Positions 42,045 through 51,247 of a stretch of 64,000 nucleotides of DNA are shown in pieces (positions within the stretch are counted from its first letter, which is position 1; every line of letters starts with the position of its first letter). The DNA comes from Lachnoclostridium sp. An14 (GTDB lineage: Bacteria; Bacillota; Clostridia; Lachnospirales; Lachnospiraceae): the NCBI RefSeq assembly GCF_002160755.1, contig NZ_NFLE01000002.1, positions 124,001 through 188,000 of the forward strand, given 5' to 3'. The translations under genes were made by a program, and so were the position numbers. A model generated the notes under the pieces. The model was given only the letters and a program-made list of their open reading frames with translations, was not told the origin of the DNA and searched no databases.

Positions 42045-43781
42045 TTACATCATTTTGTCTACCATAGCCATCACAGCGTCGCCCAGCTCTTTGGACTTCT
42101 GCTCGCCGTCAGCTAAGGAAGTTCCCTTCACGCCGTAGTAGAACTTGATTTTCGGCTCCGTTCCGGACGGTCTCACGCATACCCAGGCGCCGCCCTCCAT
42201 GTCGTAGTACAGCACGTTGGAAGAAGGAAGTCCGGTGGGTTTCACCTCTCCGGTGGCCATATCCTTGATGGTGTCGGCCTTGTAGTCCCTTGCGGAAACC
42301 ACCTTGTAGCCGCCGATCTCCGCCGGCGTATTGTTTCTCAAATGCTCCATGATGGCCTGGATCTTTGCCAGTCCCTCGATGCCGGACAGTCCGATGGACT
42401 TCACCGCATCCAGGCAGTAGCCGTACTTCTCGTACATCTCTACCATGGCATCCCACAGGGTCATGTTCTTGGTCTTATAGTAAGCGGCGGCCTCACAGAG
42501 GGCAACGGTGGCGGAAACCGCGTCCTTGTCCCTTGCGTAGGTGCCGATCAGGCAGCCGTAGCTCTCCTCCATTCCAAACAGGTAGGTGCCCTTTCCGGTG
42601 TGCTCGTTCTTTAACACCTGCTGGCCGATCCACTTAAATCCGGTGAGAACCTCGATAAGCTCCACACCGTAAGCCTTTGCCACCTCGTCGATTAAGTTGG
42701 TGGAAACGATGGATTTTACCACCTGTCCATCCTCCGGGATCAGGTTTCTGGCCTTCTTCTGGCTGAGCACGTACTCACAGAGAAGGGATCCGGACATATT
42801 TCCGGTGAGCGGGATGTAGTCGCCGGACTTGCTGTCCTTTACGTATACACCGAGACGGTCCGCATCCGGGTCTGTGGCCAGCACCAGGTCTGCGTCCTGC
42901 TCCTTCGCCAGCTTCAGTCCCAGCTCGAAAGCCTCCTTGGACTCTGGGTTCGGGTAGCTCACCGTGGGGAAGTTGCCGTCCGGCAGCTCCTGCTCCGGAA
43001 CTACGGTCACATGGGTAAATCCGATCTCCTTTAAGGCTCTGCGCACCGGCAGGTTTCCCGTTCCGTGGAGAGGGGTGTACACGATCTTGATGCTGTCCTG
43101 CATCTGGTCGATGGCATCCTGGTTCACCACCTGGGCCTTTACCTGGGCGATGTATTTATCGTCAATGTCTGCGCCGATAATCTGATATTTTCCAGCCTTC
43201 ACTGCCTCGTCCACGGTGGTGGTCTTTACGGTGGAGAGATCCTCGATGGCCAGCACTTCCTCCGTCACGCCCTTGTCGTGAGGCGGGGTAAACTGCGCGC
43301 CGTCCTCCCAGTATACCTTGTAGCCGTTATACTCCGGCGGGTTGTGGCTGGCGGTGATGTTGATGCCGGCGATACAGCCCAGCTCACGGACAGCGAAGGA
43401 AAGCTCCGGGGTGGGACGCAGGGACTCAAACTTGTAAGCCTTGATGCCGTTGGCAGCCAGGGTCAGAGCCGCTTCCTCCGCGAACTCCGGGGACATATGG
43501 CGGGAGTCAAAGGCGATGGCAACTCCCTTGTCCGCTCCGCCCTGCTTGATAATGTAATTGGCAAGGCCCTGGGTAGCGCGGCGGACTACATAGATATTCA
43601 TGCGGTTGATACCGGCTCCGATGATGCCTCTCAGTCCGGCGGTGCCGAACTCCAGGTCCATATAAAAGCGCTCTTTGATCTCGTTCTCATTTCCGGCGAT
43701 GGCTTTTAACTCATCCTTCGTCTTTTCGTCAAAATATGGATTGCTCAGCCATTCTTCATAAATTTTCATGTAATCTTTCAT
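42045..43781 (-). CDS. pgm: Phosphoglucomutase (alpha-D-phosphohexomutase)
   Basis: 578 residues from ATG 43781 (AGGAGGAGA upstream). It interconverts glucose-1-phosphate and glucose-6-phosphate, feeding glycogen and surface-polysaccharide synthesis. Active-site serine loop TASHNPPEYNGYK, metal-binding loop DPDADR, sugar-binding GMEESYG and phosphate-binding SGTEPK are all present. Length is normal for the Firmicute PgcA type. It has a promoter candidate at 43942-43970 and a ~155-nt leader containing a large hairpin. Confidence 0.93.
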   Translation of the reverse strand: MKDYMKIYEEWLSNPYFDEKTKDELKAIAGNENEIKERFYMDLEFGTAGLRGIIGAGINRMNIYVVRRATQGLANYIIKQGGADKGVAIAFDSRHMSPEFAEEAALTLAANGIKAYKFESLRPTPELSFAVRELGCIAGINITASHNPPEYNGYKVYWEDGAQFTPPHDKGVTEEVLAIEDLSTVKTTTVDEAVKAGKYQIIGADIDDKYIAQVKAQVVNQDAIDQMQDSIKIVYTPLHGTGNLPVRRALKEIGFTHVTVVPEQELPDGNFPTVSYPNPESKEAFELGLKLAKEQDADLVLATDPDADRLGVYVKDSKSGDYIPLTGNMSGSLLCEYVLSQKKARNLIPEDGQVVKSIVSTNLIDEVAKAYGVELIEVLTGFKWIGQQVLKNEHTGKGTYLFGMEESYGCLIGTYARDKDAVSATVALCEAAAYYKTKNMTLWDAMVEMYEKYGYCLDAVKSIGLSGIEGLAKIQAIMEHLRNNTPAEIGGYKVVSARDYKADTIKDMATGEVKPTGLPSSNVLYYDMEGGAWVCVRPSGTEPKIKFYYGVKGTSLADGEQKSKELGDAVMAMVDKMM

Positions 43782-43856
43782 TGTTGCTGTCTCCTCCTGA
43801 ATCCCGCTTGGCTCGCGGAAAAATTTTTCTGCCGGCAAAACGCGCTTTTCCACGCG

Positions 43857-43918
43857 CAGGGGGACAGCAGTAAATCCGTCTGCATCCAGGCACACGCAGA
43901 TTTACCGCTGCCCCCCTG
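43857..43918. repeat. Large hairpin in the pgm leader
   Basis: CAGGGGGACAGCAGTAAATC and on to 43883 pairs with GCAGATTTACCGCTGCCCCC (43896-43915 and to 43918), a ~24-bp arm with one or two mismatches and a 12-nt loop. On the minus strand it is transcribed before pgm. No U-run follows, so it is not a plain terminator. Confidence 0.7.
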
Positions 43919-43941
43919 CACAGCTCATCACCGACGTGGAT

Positions 43942-43970
43942 ATTATACAACATTTTGCACAAAAAAGGAA
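43942..43970 (-). promoter_or_regulatory. Candidate promoter for pgm
   Basis: Minus strand perfect TATAAT (43947-43942), 17 nt downstream of a weak TTCCTT (43970-43965). It lies directly after the CotS-like gene stop, so the -10 box carries most of the evidence. Confidence 0.45.
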
Positions 43971-43973
43971 GTA

Positions 43974-44954
43974 TCAACCGCCAATCTGCCGTAAAAAATT
44001 CCATCGTTTTTCTTCCTGTTCTTCCAGTTTTTCCAATTTTTCGATGTTTCTCTCCGGAATCCAGGCTTTGTTGGCATTGTAATAAAAATTGATCTGTTTC
44101 CAGTATTTCTCCGGATAGAGAAAGAGATAGTACAGGCACTCCCGCTCCCGCCCGGAAAAGGGCAGGGAACGCTGGTAAATGTCCAGCACCGACATCCCCA
44201 GGGCGCTGTTCCAGTCGTGTTTTTCCATCACCTTCCGCAGAAAATGATAGAGGTCCGTCACCTGGACGCCCATGTGCATCCGGTTAAATTCGATGAAGGC
44301 GATGCCGCGGCCGGTCATCAGAAGATGGTGCTGATCCAGATCCCCGTGGCACAAAAAAAGAGCCTGGTCCTTCTCCTCTGTGAAAATCCGTCCCATGCCC
44401 TCAGCCGCCGTTTTGGCCTGCTCGTAAAATTTCCCGAACCCGGAAATCACCTGCAGCTCAAAGCCGGTCTTTCGCCGCTTGCCCCGGACAAAGTTCCGGG
44501 CGCGCCAGAGCTCCTGGTTGTGGCGGCGCATCTCTCCCGCCAGGGACTCCCCCAGAATGGAGCCCATGCTCCACTCCTCCTTAAAGGGCAGCTCCCGCAG
44601 CACCCGGTGCAGGGCCGCGATCCGCTCTGCCGCCTGGAGCACCTCCCTGGTGTCCTTTATGCTGCACTCCCGGTCGGGAAACCAGTCCTTCACAATATAT
44701 CTGGTGCCGTCGCCGGCGATGGAAAGGAGCCCGTCCTCCCGGTTGCGCACACAGCGATCCACGGGGATGCGGGCCCTCTCCGCCACAGCTTTCAGCACCT
44801 CGTCCTCAAATTCCAGGCGCCGGACCGTCCCCCGGTATTCCTTTACCAGTTTCAGGCCATGGTCGGTCTCGCAGAGCCACGCGCCTCTGCCCTTCCTGGC
44901 CGACAACAGCTCCAGATCATATTGCTGCAGAATTTCCATATATTTCTCGTTCAC
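43974..44954 (-). CDS. CotS-family spore-coat kinase-like protein
   Basis: 326 residues from GTG 44954 (GGAGGGGCAGCC upstream). It has the aminoglycoside-phosphotransferase/CotS fold: Brenner motif CHGDLDQHHLLM near 223, followed by FIEFNRMHMGVQVTDL, where IDxD is replaced by IEFN. Residues ~1-90 form the N-lobe. Homologues are spore-coat proteins in clostridia and bacilli, which suggests a sporulating host. The Asn in the metal-binding motif hints at reduced catalysis. It lies 84 bp after cca. Confidence 0.85.
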   Translation of the reverse strand: MNEKYMEILQQYDLELLSARKGRGAWLCETDHGLKLVKEYRGTVRRLEFEDEVLKAVAERARIPVDRCVRNREDGLLSIAGDGTRYIVKDWFPDRECSIKDTREVLQAAERIAALHRVLRELPFKEEWSMGSILGESLAGEMRRHNQELWRARNFVRGKRRKTGFELQVISGFGKFYEQAKTAAEGMGRIFTEEKDQALFLCHGDLDQHHLLMTGRGIAFIEFNRMHMGVQVTDLYHFLRKVMEKHDWNSALGMSVLDIYQRSLPFSGRERECLYYLFLYPEKYWKQINFYYNANKAWIPERNIEKLEKLEEQEEKRWNFLRQIGG

Positions 44955-45038
44955 GGCTGCCCCTCCACATTCCTCTTGTTTCCCGCGGGCAGGACTCTCC
45001 TGTCCGGCTACTTCTAGGGTATGTGGCTGGGCGGCCTT

Positions 45039-46247
45039 TTAGAATCGCAGGAGGTATTCTTTTGTGTTGTGCTCCGGATTCTTTAATACCTCGTCCAGCA
45101 TCCTGGCGAGCCGTTCCCCGATCTGGGGGCCCGGTTTCTCCCCGGCCGCGATCAGGTCTCTCCCCGTCACCGCCAGAGTCTTTAGGGAAATGCAGTCCCC
45201 GTCCCGCCGGATCTCCTCCGCCAGGGCCTTCAGCGTCTCCGTCTCCTCCGGAGTGTCCGTGCCAGACGCACACCGGAACTCCAGCAGGCTGTCAAACATC
45301 TGGGCGTCCATGGCACTCATGGCTTTGCGCACCTCATATTTGTCCGGAGGAAGGGGACGGTTCCACCAGCTCACTAAGAGCTTTGCCCTGGAAATGGTGT
45401 CGTTGTCCAGTTTCAGCTCCTTTAAGATCTGTTCCGTCTTTCCCCCATCCAACCGCCGCAGGAAGGCTGCCCAGCGGACGGCTTTCTCCGGGGAAAACTC
45501 CGGGGTCAGGAAGTTTCGTGGGCGGGAGGAACCGCCGGAGCCCTCCATCCCCGGATCTCCCGCCTCCGCGAAGTGGTCGCTTACGTAGGCGGCGATCCCT
45601 GTCTCAAATACCAGGCTCATCCGCTGGGGATGGGGGGATTTTAACAGTTTCGTCAGCTCCACCTGGATCCGCTCCTTGCTCACGTGAACCAGGTTGGGGG
45701 CGATCTGTCTCACCGCCGCCATGGTCTCCTCCTCGATGTCAAAGCCCAGCTGGGCGGAAAAGCGGATGGCCCGCAGAATCCGCAGGGCGTCCTCCGTAAA
45801 CCGGTCCTCTGCCCGTCCCACGCAGCGGATGATCCCTCGTTTCAGATCCTCCATGCCGCCGAACTCGTCCACAATCCCGGTTTTGTGGCTGTAGGCCATG
45901 GCGTTGATGGTGAAGTCCCGGCGCTTTAAATCCTCGGTCAGATTGGCGGTAAACTCCACGCTCTTTGGGTGCCTGCCGTCCTCGTACTCCCCGTCAATGC
46001 GGTAGGTGGTGACCTCGTAGCCCTGCCGGTTTTCCAGGACCGTCACCGTCCCGTGCTGGATGCCGGTGTCGATGGTCCTGCGAAACAGGGCTTTCACCTG
46101 CTCCGGACGGGCGGAGGTGGTGATGTCCCAGTCCTCCGGCGTCCGGCCAAGAAGGGTGTCCCGCACGCAGCCGCCCACAGCGTAGGCCTCAAACCCGGCC
46201 GTCTCCAGGGTGTCAATGATCCGTTCTACTGCCTGAGGGATCTCCAT
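45039..46247 (-). CDS. cca: CCA tRNA nucleotidyltransferase
   Basis: 402 residues from ATG 46247, which overlaps the proS stop (TAATG). Class II polymerase-beta-type head with YAVGGCVRDTLLGRTPEDWDITT (the DxD metal site), then RRDFTINAMAY and the LRAIRFSAQLGF neck. The body is helical, with no clear HD motif. It adds or repairs the 3'-CCA of tRNA. Coupling to proS places two tRNA-maturation functions in one T-box-controlled operon. Confidence 0.93.
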   Translation of the reverse strand: MEIPQAVERIIDTLETAGFEAYAVGGCVRDTLLGRTPEDWDITTSARPEQVKALFRRTIDTGIQHGTVTVLENRQGYEVTTYRIDGEYEDGRHPKSVEFTANLTEDLKRRDFTINAMAYSHKTGIVDEFGGMEDLKRGIIRCVGRAEDRFTEDALRILRAIRFSAQLGFDIEEETMAAVRQIAPNLVHVSKERIQVELTKLLKSPHPQRMSLVFETGIAAYVSDHFAEAGDPGMEGSGGSSRPRNFLTPEFSPEKAVRWAAFLRRLDGGKTEQILKELKLDNDTISRAKLLVSWWNRPLPPDKYEVRKAMSAMDAQMFDSLLEFRCASGTDTPEETETLKALAEEIRRDGDCISLKTLAVTGRDLIAAGEKPGPQIGERLARMLDEVLKNPEHNTKEYLLRF

Positions 46248-47680
46248 TAATACGCCTTCCCCCAATATACCATCTTCGTGGCCGGTTTTCCGCAGCACAC
46301 GCACTTATCGGAAATCTGCTCCTGAGCGAAGGGCATACAGCGGGAAGTGGCGCCTGTCAGCTCCTTGATCTTGTCCTCGCACTCCTGGCAGCCGCACCAC
46401 ATGGCCTTCACAAAGCCCGGTTTCTCCTCCACGGTCTTCTCAAACTCCTCCAGAGTCGTAGCGGTGTAGGTGTGGGCATCCCGGTGAGTTCTCGCTCTCT
46501 CCAGCAGGTTTGCCTGGATCTCGTCTAACAGCTCGCCCACCTTCGTCTCCAGCTCAGAGAGGGCCACTGTAACCTTCTCGTGGGTATCGCGGCGAACCAG
46601 GATGGCCTGTCCGTTTTCAATGTCTCTCGGCCCGATCTCCACCCGCACCGGAATTCCACGCATCTCGGACTCGCTGAACTTCCAGCCCGGGCTCTTGTCG
46701 GAATCGTCCACCTTTACGCGGAAGTTGGACAGTACGCCCTTTAACTCAAAGGCCTTGTCCAGCACGCCCGCCTTCTGCTGCTGAATGGGCACGATCACCA
46801 CCTGGGTGGGAGCGATGGCCGGCGGGAGCACCAGGCCGTTGTTGTCGCCGTGCACCATGATGATGGCGCCGATGAGACGGGTGGTCATGCCCCAGGAGGT
46901 CTGGTGAACGTATTTTAACTTATTGTCCTTGTCGGAGAACTGGATGCCGAAGGCCTTGGCGAAACCGTCGCCGAAGTTGTGGCTGGTTCCGGACTGGAGA
47001 GCCTTGCCGTCGTGCATCAGCGCCTCGATGGTGTAGGTGGCTTCCGCCCCCGCGAATTTCTCCTTGTCCGTCTTGCGGCCGCGGATCACTGGCATGGCCA
47101 GCACCTGCTCGCAGAAATCGGCGTACAGGTTCAGCATCTGGATGGTTCTCTCCTCTGCCTCCTCCGCCGTGGCGTGGGCGGTGTGGCCCTCCTGCCATAA
47201 GAACTCTCTGGAACGGAGGAACGGACGGGTCGTTTTCTCCCAGCGCACTACGGAGCACCACTGATTGTAGAGTTTCGGCAGGTCACGGTAGGAATGGATG
47301 TCCCTGGCGTAGAAATCGCAGAACAGCGTCTCTGACGTGGGGCGGACACACATTCTCTCCTGCAGGGGCTCCAGGCCGCCGTGGGTCACCCAGGCCACCT
47401 CCGGCGCAAACCCTTCCACGTGGTCCTTCTCCTTCTGAAGCAGGCTCTCCGGGATGAACATGGGCATATACACATTCTGCACTCCCGTCTCCTTAAACCG
47501 CTTGTCCAGCTCCTTCTGGATGTTCTCCCAGATGGCGTAGCCGTCCGGCTTGATCACCATGCAGCCCTTTACGCTGGAGTAGTCGATCAGCTCTGCCTTT
47601 TTCACCACATCCGTATACCACTGGGCAAAATCCTCCTCCATGGACGTGATGGCTTCCACTAATTTCTTGTCGTTTGCCAT
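46247..47680 (-). CDS. proS: Prolyl-tRNA synthetase, archaeal/eukaryote-like (ProS type 3)
   Basis: 477 residues. Class II motif regions are visible as [10 protein letters not shown] (motif 1 area), [24 protein letters not shown] (motif 2) and [10 protein letters not shown] (motif 3), with the C-terminal zinc-binding CQECEDKI...C.CCGKPA extension of type-3 ProRS. The bacterial editing insert is absent, as expected for this type. ATG 47680 is ~205 nt downstream of a T-box terminator, so charging of tRNA-Pro controls proS and cca. Confidence 0.95.
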   Translation of the reverse strand: MANDKKLVEAITSMEEDFAQWYTDVVKKAELIDYSSVKGCMVIKPDGYAIWENIQKELDKRFKETGVQNVYMPMFIPESLLQKEKDHVEGFAPEVAWVTHGGLEPLQERMCVRPTSETLFCDFYARDIHSYRDLPKLYNQWCSVVRWEKTTRPFLRSREFLWQEGHTAHATAEEAEERTIQMLNLYADFCEQVLAMPVIRGRKTDKEKFAGAEATYTIEALMHDGKALQSGTSHNFGDGFAKAFGIQFSDKDNKLKYVHQTSWGMTTRLIGAIIMVHGDNNGLVLPPAIAPTQVVIVPIQQQKAGVLDKAFELKGVLSNFRVKVDDSDKSPGWKFSESEMRGIPVRVEIGPRDIENGQAILVRRDTHEKVTVALSELETKVGELLDEIQANLLERARTHRDAHTYTATTLEEFEKTVEEKPGFVKAMWCGCQECEDKIKELTGATSRCMPFAQEQISDKCVCCGKPATKMVYWGKAY

Positions 47681-47884
47681 GATTGTTCTCCTTTTCTTCT
47701 TTCTTCCTGATAATGAATTTTGAATTGCAGGCGGGGGCGGAGAGATCCGCTTTTGTTTTCCTGCGCGGAATGCTCATCTGTTTCCCTGATACCGGGCTGG
47801 TCTCAGCATCAAAAACTCTCCCGCAGGCAAGCCCGCATCGGATTTTTGATCCTGAACCCCTGGTATCAAGCAAAAAGAGCGCCC

Positions 47885-48146
47885 CAGCCCCCTCTCTGCA
47901 AAAAAGGGACCGAAACGCTCGGCGGTACCACCCAATTTAGCGGCGCGTCCGGCTCCTTCGGGAATTTTCCCGGTTCCTTCTGCCCGCTCACCTCATGATC
48001 CGTTAACGCCGGGATACGCCGCATTCCTCATGCGGGGCTCCAAGGCCGGTTCAGTATTCAGGGACACGGAAACCTCTCACCAAACGGCCTCCTCTCTGGA
48101 TGTGTGTAAATACCTACTATTCCTTTTCACTGCCTTTGTCTTTTGT
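47885..48146 (-). promoter_or_regulatory. T-box leader controlling proS-cca
   Basis: The minus strand carries the conserved antiterminator core TGGGTGGTACCGC (about 47920-47937), then CGAGCGTTTCGGTCCC and a T-run (terminator, 47885-47910). Further upstream are stem I features AGTGAAAAGGAATAGTA and GGTGAGAGG. A CCT within CCCTGAATAC is the likely proline specifier, but I cannot fold it to confirm. Between 47690 and 47884 only a TGATACC/GGTATCA dyad was seen. Confidence 0.9.
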
Positions 48147-48152
48147 AGGTTG

Positions 48153-48181
48153 ATTCTACGCCATTTTCTGCCGGTTGTCAA
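48153..48181 (-). promoter_or_regulatory. Predicted promoter of the T-box-proS-cca operon
   Basis: Minus strand perfect TTGACA (48181-48176), 17-nt spacer, TAGAAT (48158-48153), placing the transcript start at about 48146. Confidence 0.85.
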
Positions 48182-48253
48182 CCGCTGTTTCCCGGTTAAA
48201 TGGGGATACGCCCGAAAGGGCGATAAAACGTGCCCGCTCCCAGCTGCAGTGTC

Positions 48254-49240
48254 CTATTTCCCGTCCCGCAGACGGCCGGCTATCCTGGCGCGGTCATGTT
48301 CCGGGATGTCTAAGGCGGCCATGGCCTGCTCCGCTGTGAGATTTAAGTTTTTGATCAGGTTTTTTATTCCTTCCAACTGGGCGTTTTCCGTTGTTTCTTC
48401 CCTCACTTTTTTCGTCGCCTTCTCCACAGCCTCCTCATTCATTTTTCTGATAGCCTCACACACATTGATCGCCTCCTCGTCGCTTTTTATGGTGAGTTTT
48501 GCGTTGACACAGGTATTCAGCACCTCTACTTCTTCCCTGCCCAGCACCACATCCGCCCCGTCGCCGTTTAACCAGCGTTCCATCCTTTCCTTATCTCTGG
48601 AATACTTAATAAATGTCAGCACATTCCCAAGGGAAGTGTGAAATTTCCCGAAATCCTGTTCCGGAATATCCGCCGGGGCTACCAGATGAACGCGGTAATC
48701 CGGGATCATAGCCAAAATCGCCGGATCGTCCACATCCATCATCTCATGAAGGGACAGGGGCGCATCCCATTCGTCCGGGGAGAACAAAATCATCAGCGTA
48801 ATCACTGGCAGGAGCTTATCCTCTCTGTAAAACCCTGACAAAAATTCCCCTTCCCTGCGCCCCTTATAATCCTTTTCCTTCCGGTGTTTTTTCGCTGCCC
48901 GCTCCACCTGGTTCACATACTGCAGCACATCATACAGAAGATTCTTCACAGGGGCCGCATAATGGACGGCGGACTGGTTTTCGATTCCCAGCAACAAATA
49001 CGCCGCCCTCCCGTCCTCCATAGCCGCCAGCCCTTTAAACACATCCCTGTATTTCTGCACCGGTTTCCCTGTCCGGTCCGTTCCATGGAGAAATGACAGC
49101 TCTGCTGTATCCAGCTCGTGAAGGCGTTCCGCAGAAATCACCTGCTTTCCTCCGTATAAATAGAAGTTAAACGCATCGGCAAACACCTCATTCTGTCTGG
49201 TATACGCTTTTGTCGCCGTGTCGGCTTTTCCCATCCCCAT
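48254..49240 (-). CDS. Rpn-family PD-(D/E)XK nuclease / putative transposase
   Basis: 328 residues, MGMGKADTATKAYTRQNEVFADAFNF. The core LLLGIENQSAVHYAAPVKNLLYDVLQY carries the E-x-Q pattern and partner residues of the recombination-promoting nuclease (Rpn) family. These often sit alone and duplicate locally. The C-terminal ~100 residues are helical (TVNAKLTIKSDEEAIN, then LNLTAEQAMAALDIPEHDRARIAGRLRDGK). A truncated copy lies ~110 bp upstream (49347-49636). No terminal inverted repeats were found. Confidence 0.82.
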   Translation of the reverse strand: MGMGKADTATKAYTRQNEVFADAFNFYLYGGKQVISAERLHELDTAELSFLHGTDRTGKPVQKYRDVFKGLAAMEDGRAAYLLLGIENQSAVHYAAPVKNLLYDVLQYVNQVERAAKKHRKEKDYKGRREGEFLSGFYREDKLLPVITLMILFSPDEWDAPLSLHEMMDVDDPAILAMIPDYRVHLVAPADIPEQDFGKFHTSLGNVLTFIKYSRDKERMERWLNGDGADVVLGREEVEVLNTCVNAKLTIKSDEEAINVCEAIRKMNEEAVEKATKKVREETTENAQLEGIKNLIKNLNLTAEQAMAALDIPEHDRARIAGRLRDGK

Positions 49241-49346
49241 CCCTTTCCTTTCCGTATTTTTACTATATCATATGGGAAAATTGGTTTCAAGACAGACCTG
49301 GCTCCCGGCTGAGTGGAGCCAGGTCTAAAGAAAGTAAAATCGCCTT

Positions 49347-49636
49347 CTATTTCCCATCCCGCAGACGGCCGGCTATTCTGGCGCGGTCGTGTTCCGGGAT
49401 GCCGAGAGCGGCCATGGCCTGTTCCGCTGTGAGATTTAAGTTTTTGATCAGGTTTTTTATTCCGGCCAGCTGGGTGTTTTCCGTCGCCCTTTCCGTCGCC
49501 TTCTCCACAGCCTCCTCATTCATTTTTCTAATCGCCTCACACATGGATCGCCTCCTCGTCGCTTTTTATGGTGAGTTTTGCGTTGACACAGGCGTTCAGC
49601 ACCTCCACTTCTTCCCTGCCCAGCACCACATCCGCC
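49347..49636 (-). pseudogene. Truncated, frameshifted duplicate of the Rpn-family gene
   Basis: About 290 bp similar to the 3' third of the intact gene at 48254-49240, including the end IPEHDRARIAGRLRDGK. Near 49545 CACACACATTGATC of the intact copy is CACACATGGATC, a 2-nt loss that breaks the frame. A 12-bp loss (TKKVREET region) is also present. Similarity ends abruptly at about 49636, where the active-site half should begin. Confidence 0.85.
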
Positions 49637-49882
49637 CCTGTCACAAGCCCCCTGACTGCTCTCTCTCAACCCCACTTCAGAGCTTTCACAGCTTTTGCGG
49701 ACGCTCACATTGGAAAGCCCCGGTAGGTAATCCGTAAACGCCCGGATACTCCATATCTGGATATTTCTGTATCTACCATACCACACCGGCCAGTCCATTT
49801 CAAGAGCGGCCACAAGACTCTGGTTCCCCTGGGAGGCATTTCACTGAAATGAGGCCGCCGGAGGCTCCTTGGACCGCCTCTC
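49637..49882. other. Non-coding spacer
   Basis: No supported gene. It shows a short CATTTCA/TGAAATG dyad near 49838-49855 and no convincing promoter. Confidence 0.5.
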
Positions 49883-50986
49883 TCACTGCGCCTCAGCCCC
49901 CAGGAAGGCGTCGATTCTCGTCTTCACATTCTCCTGAAGGTTGCGGTAAAAGAACTGGTAATCGTACAGATGGTAAACGCCGTCCTCGAAAATAGAAAGC
50001 CCCGCCGGGTACTCCTCCGGCGTCACGTCCGTCACCTTAAGCGCCCCCCGCTCCGGGTCAATATAGGCGCCGGTCAGCTCCGGGATCTCAGAAGTGATTT
50101 CCCCGCTGTAATTGGTGAAACAGGCGCCCAGATTCAGGCTCTTATCCGCCGCGGTGCCGTCCGTTTTCCAGTTCAGGGGATTGATGGCCAGCGTTTTCGT
50201 CCCCGCCGGAATCATGAGGGAATCGCCGACAGATTCCGCCTCAGAGTTAAAGGAAACGATCACGCCGGTGTCGTCCGCTCCGGCAGCCACCCGCAGATGG
50301 GGATACTGGGAAATCTCCTCCTCCGTAATGCTCCATCCGATGGCATAGCAGGCCACCAGCTGGTCCATGAGCTCCTGGCTGGCGAAACAGTCCTTCATCA
50401 GGCGGATGCTAAGATCCGCCCCCTGGGAAAATCCGGCCAGAATAATGGGACGGCCATGGTTTTCATTCTCCCAGTAGTATTCAAAGGCGGCCTTCACATC
50501 CTCGTAGGCAATGTCCAGATAAGGCTCCCGGTCCGCCGCGTCCATCTCATACACATTTAAGCCGATCTGGCGGTAATAGGGGGCGAAAAAGCGGCTGTCT
50601 CCGTCATAAATCCCTTTTTCCATGCGGATGGCGCCCACGAAACTCTCCTTGGTGTCATCATCGGACAGAGACATATTGCAGGCGTCCTCAGAGCCCCCGT
50701 AAACAGATGGGCAGATAAAAAAGACATCCGCCGTTTTACTGTCCTCCTCCGGCTCCCAAAACGCCCAGTTTGCCACATCCCCGTAGTCCGGAACACCGGA
50801 AATAAGTTCCTCCCGCTCTCCGGCGGCCTGGGTCTCCTCCTCCTCGGCCTGCTCAGTGACCTGCTGGGAAACGGAGGTCTGTGTCCCATCCGCCTCCGGC
50901 GCCTTCGGAGCGCAGGCCGTCGCCAGCCCCATGGCCATAACGAGAAGGGCAAACCATTGTTTCCATACCATTTTCTGTTTCTTCAT
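49883..50986 (-). CDS. DUF3089-like alpha/beta-hydrolase lipoprotein
   Basis: 367 residues from ATG 50986 (GGGAGGAG upstream). A lipoprotein signal (LLVMAMGLATAC, lipobox LATAC) is followed by a Gln/Glu-rich linker. The hydrolase core has nucleophile elbow LAGFSQGADLS (Ser in GFSQG), and the DUF3089 pattern DVFFICPSVYGG, FAPYYRQ and DVKAAFEYYW. The catalytic His is probably in VYHLYDYQFFY near the end. An extracellular esterase or lipase is likely; substrate unknown. It stands alone and diverges from the AraC gene. Confidence 0.85.
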   Translation of the reverse strand: MKKQKMVWKQWFALLVMAMGLATACAPKAPEADGTQTSVSQQVTEQAEEEETQAAGEREELISGVPDYGDVANWAFWEPEEDSKTADVFFICPSVYGGSEDACNMSLSDDDTKESFVGAIRMEKGIYDGDSRFFAPYYRQIGLNVYEMDAADREPYLDIAYEDVKAAFEYYWENENHGRPIILAGFSQGADLSIRLMKDCFASQELMDQLVACYAIGWSITEEEISQYPHLRVAAGADDTGVIVSFNSEAESVGDSLMIPAGTKTLAINPLNWKTDGTAADKSLNLGACFTNYSGEITSEIPELTGAYIDPERGALKVTDVTPEEYPAGLSIFEDGVYHLYDYQFFYRNLQENVKTRIDAFLGAEAQ

Positions 50987-51247
50987 TTTTTCTCCTCCCT
51001 TTTCTTTTGCGGAAGTTTCCGGTTTTTCTCCAGCGTTTCTCCCGCCTTTCCCATTTTGTACGTTTACTATACTATACAGGCAAGTCCTTTTCAAGCTGGG
51101 ACAGGCTCCCGCCTTTCCTCCACAAATTCCCCCGCCCCCGTTGCCCGTCCCGCCCTCCTGTGCTACAGTTTACCAAAGCGGACAGAAAAAGCGAGGATTT
51201 CTCTCCTCCAATGGTCTAAACTATGTGTATGTGCAGGAGGCATGGAT

